Below are positions 63,129-64,000 of a stretch of DNA of 64,000 nt, piece after piece (position 1 is the first letter of the stretch; each line of letters opens with the position of its first letter). Both the position numbers and the translations under genes were made by a program. The stretch is from Caballeronia insecticola. Its GTDB lineage: Bacteria > Pseudomonadota > Gammaproteobacteria > Burkholderiales > Burkholderiaceae. Below the pieces are notes generated by a model. The model was given only the letters and a program-made list of their open reading frames with translations, did no database searches and had not been told where the DNA came from. The stretch covers positions 2,790,001 through 2,854,000 of the forward strand of contig NC_021287.1 in the NCBI RefSeq assembly GCF_000402035.1. Reading direction: 5' to 3'.

Positions 63129-64000
63129 TCACATCGACGCCGTACTGCTCATTGCAAAGTCGTGAAGCGCAGCCGTTCGATGCGCCGCCCCCCGCCCGCC
63201 CTGTTCAGAGTCGCCTTCCGGAATTCGCACGTCTGCCTGGCCATCCGCCGCGCGCATGTACGGCGCGGGGCGCATCGGCCAGTGCAGGAGCTCCGCCGCG
63301 ATCGCGCGGTAGTCGCGTGCCGCGGCCGTGGCCGGGAACGCTTCGACTGCGCAGCGTGAGAGATCCTTCGCCCGAGCGACGCGCGCATCCTCGGACACAT
63401 ACCCTGCCTGCACGAGCGACACGGCCAGATACCGGCTCGCGACGCCCGACAGGTTGTCGAACGCGACCGCCGCGTCAGCCGGGTTCTGCACGTGATTGAT
63501 GAGCACGCGGAACTGGCCGATCGCATGGGCGTAATGCAGGCGCTTCATGCACGCATACGCTTCGGTGATCGCCGACGCGGCTACCCGCGTCACGATGAGA
63601 AAGTCATGCGCCTGCGCCGCGAGCGACGAGAGCGCGCCATGGCGATCGAGTTGCGCATCGATCAGCACGATGTCCGCCGGGCCGTCGAGCAACGCGCGGC
63701 AGTGCGCGGCGTCGTGGCTGATGCGCTCGTCGCGGGGCGCTGCGATCAGCGAGAAGCCGAACGACGTGCGCCCGACGACATCGGCGAGCGCGCGGCGTCC
63801 CGACATCACCGCGGCGAGCGCGCCTGCATCCTCGATTCCCGCCAGACGGCCGACGCAATCGGCATTGCGATGCTCGTCGATCACGAGCACGTCCTTGCCG
63901 TGCACGGACAGCGCCGCGCCGAGATTCATCACCGCCGACGTGCAGCCGATCCCCGCCGGCCCGCCCACCACCGCCACCACACGCGAGCCTGCGCGCGTGA
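63129..64000 (-). CDS. flhG: Flagellar number regulator FlhG/MinD-like ATPase (N-terminus beyond window)
   Basis: The frame runs off the right edge; about 290 residues are visible. The P-loop region is VVAVVGGPAGIGCTSAVMNLGAAL, aligned with the MinD/ParA deviant Walker A KGGxGKT but lacking both lysines (GGPAGIGCTS). VLVIDEHRN and DIVLIDAQLD follow at switch and Walker B positions. Order flhG-fliA is the usual one, so flhF is expected just outside the window. FlhG, with FlhF, sets flagellar number and place; with this P-loop, ATP binding may be changed. Confidence 0.85.
   Translation of the reverse strand, partial: TRAGSRVVAVVGGPAGIGCTSAVMNLGAALSVHGKDVLVIDEHRNADCVGRLAGIEDAGALAAVMSGRRALADVVGRTSFGFSLIAAPRDERISHDAAHCRALLDGPADIVLIDAQLDRHGALSSLAAQAHDFLIVTRVAASAITEAYACMKRLHYAHAIGQFRVLINHVQNPADAAVAFDNLSGVASRYLAVSLVQAGYVSEDARVARAKDLSRCAVEAFPATAAARDYRAIAAELLHWPMRPAPYMRAADGQADVRIPEGDSEQGGRGAAHRTAALHDFAMSSTASM

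Noticed and set aside
1..64000. CRISPR arrays, toxin-antitoxin or restriction-modification systems
   Set aside because: No regularly spaced direct repeats of CRISPR type and no recognisable nuclease, methylase or toxin genes were found.

Overview
The window is high-GC chromosomal DNA whose gene order and protein sequences point to a betaproteobacterium of the family Burkholderiaceae, most likely the Paraburkholderia/Caballeronia side of Burkholderia sensu lato. The assignment rests on the ahcY-holin-metF operon behind an S-adenosylhomocysteine riboswitch, the gcvTHP operon behind a tandem glycine riboswitch, and the flagellar gene order. No database search was possible, so the genus is an inference.

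Layout. 1-9.2 kb is housekeeping: metF (partial), a small holin-like membrane protein and ahcY on the minus strand behind the SAH riboswitch; a family 2 glycosyltransferase; lrgA/lrgB divergent from a LysR regulator; a DUF937/OmpA-like protein; and aidB. 9.2-45.8 kb is a large flagellar cluster: an FlhB-C-terminal-like gene, a FliK-like gene, fliT, fliS and fliE (minus); fliFGHIJK (+); fliLMNOPQR (+); a methyltransferase-glycosyltransferase fusion, flgL and flgK (minus); ycgR (minus); flgJIHGFEDCB (minus); then flgA, flgM, flgN, flhB and flhA (+). 46-54.2 kb is glycine/serine catabolism (gcvT, gcvH, gcvP ... sdaA, minus) with an alginate-lyase-like gene and an unknown gene inserted between gcvP and sdaA. 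54.3-62.4 kb holds an AT-richer glycosyltransferase-like gene, a Gfo/Idh/MocA oxidoreductase, rep helicase, a di-haem cytochrome c, tRNA-Arg(CCG), a Rieske oxygenase and a GGDEF diguanylate cyclase. The right edge returns to flagellar genes: fliA and flhG (partial), minus strand.

How it works together. The flagellar genes encode the basal body (FliEFG, FlgB-J), the C-ring (FliG, M, N), the export gate and ATPase (FlhAB, FliHIJ, FliOPQR), the length ruler (FliK), hook and junction proteins, chaperones (FliS, FliT, FlgN) and the sigma-28/anti-sigma pair FliA/FlgM. I find a shared inverted-repeat promoter element in front of the early operons (fliE/fliF, fliL, fliP, flgA/flgB, flhB), and good sigma-28 promoters in front of fliS, flgK, ycgR and flgM. 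Together these describe a two-tier flagellar hierarchy. YcgR and the GGDEF enzyme add c-di-GMP control.

The most unusual structures are two copies of a 628-bp non-coding repeat with long terminal inverted repeats. They lie in inverted orientation about 10 kb apart, in the spacers between flagellar operons. I found no convincing new defence system, prophage or CRISPR array.
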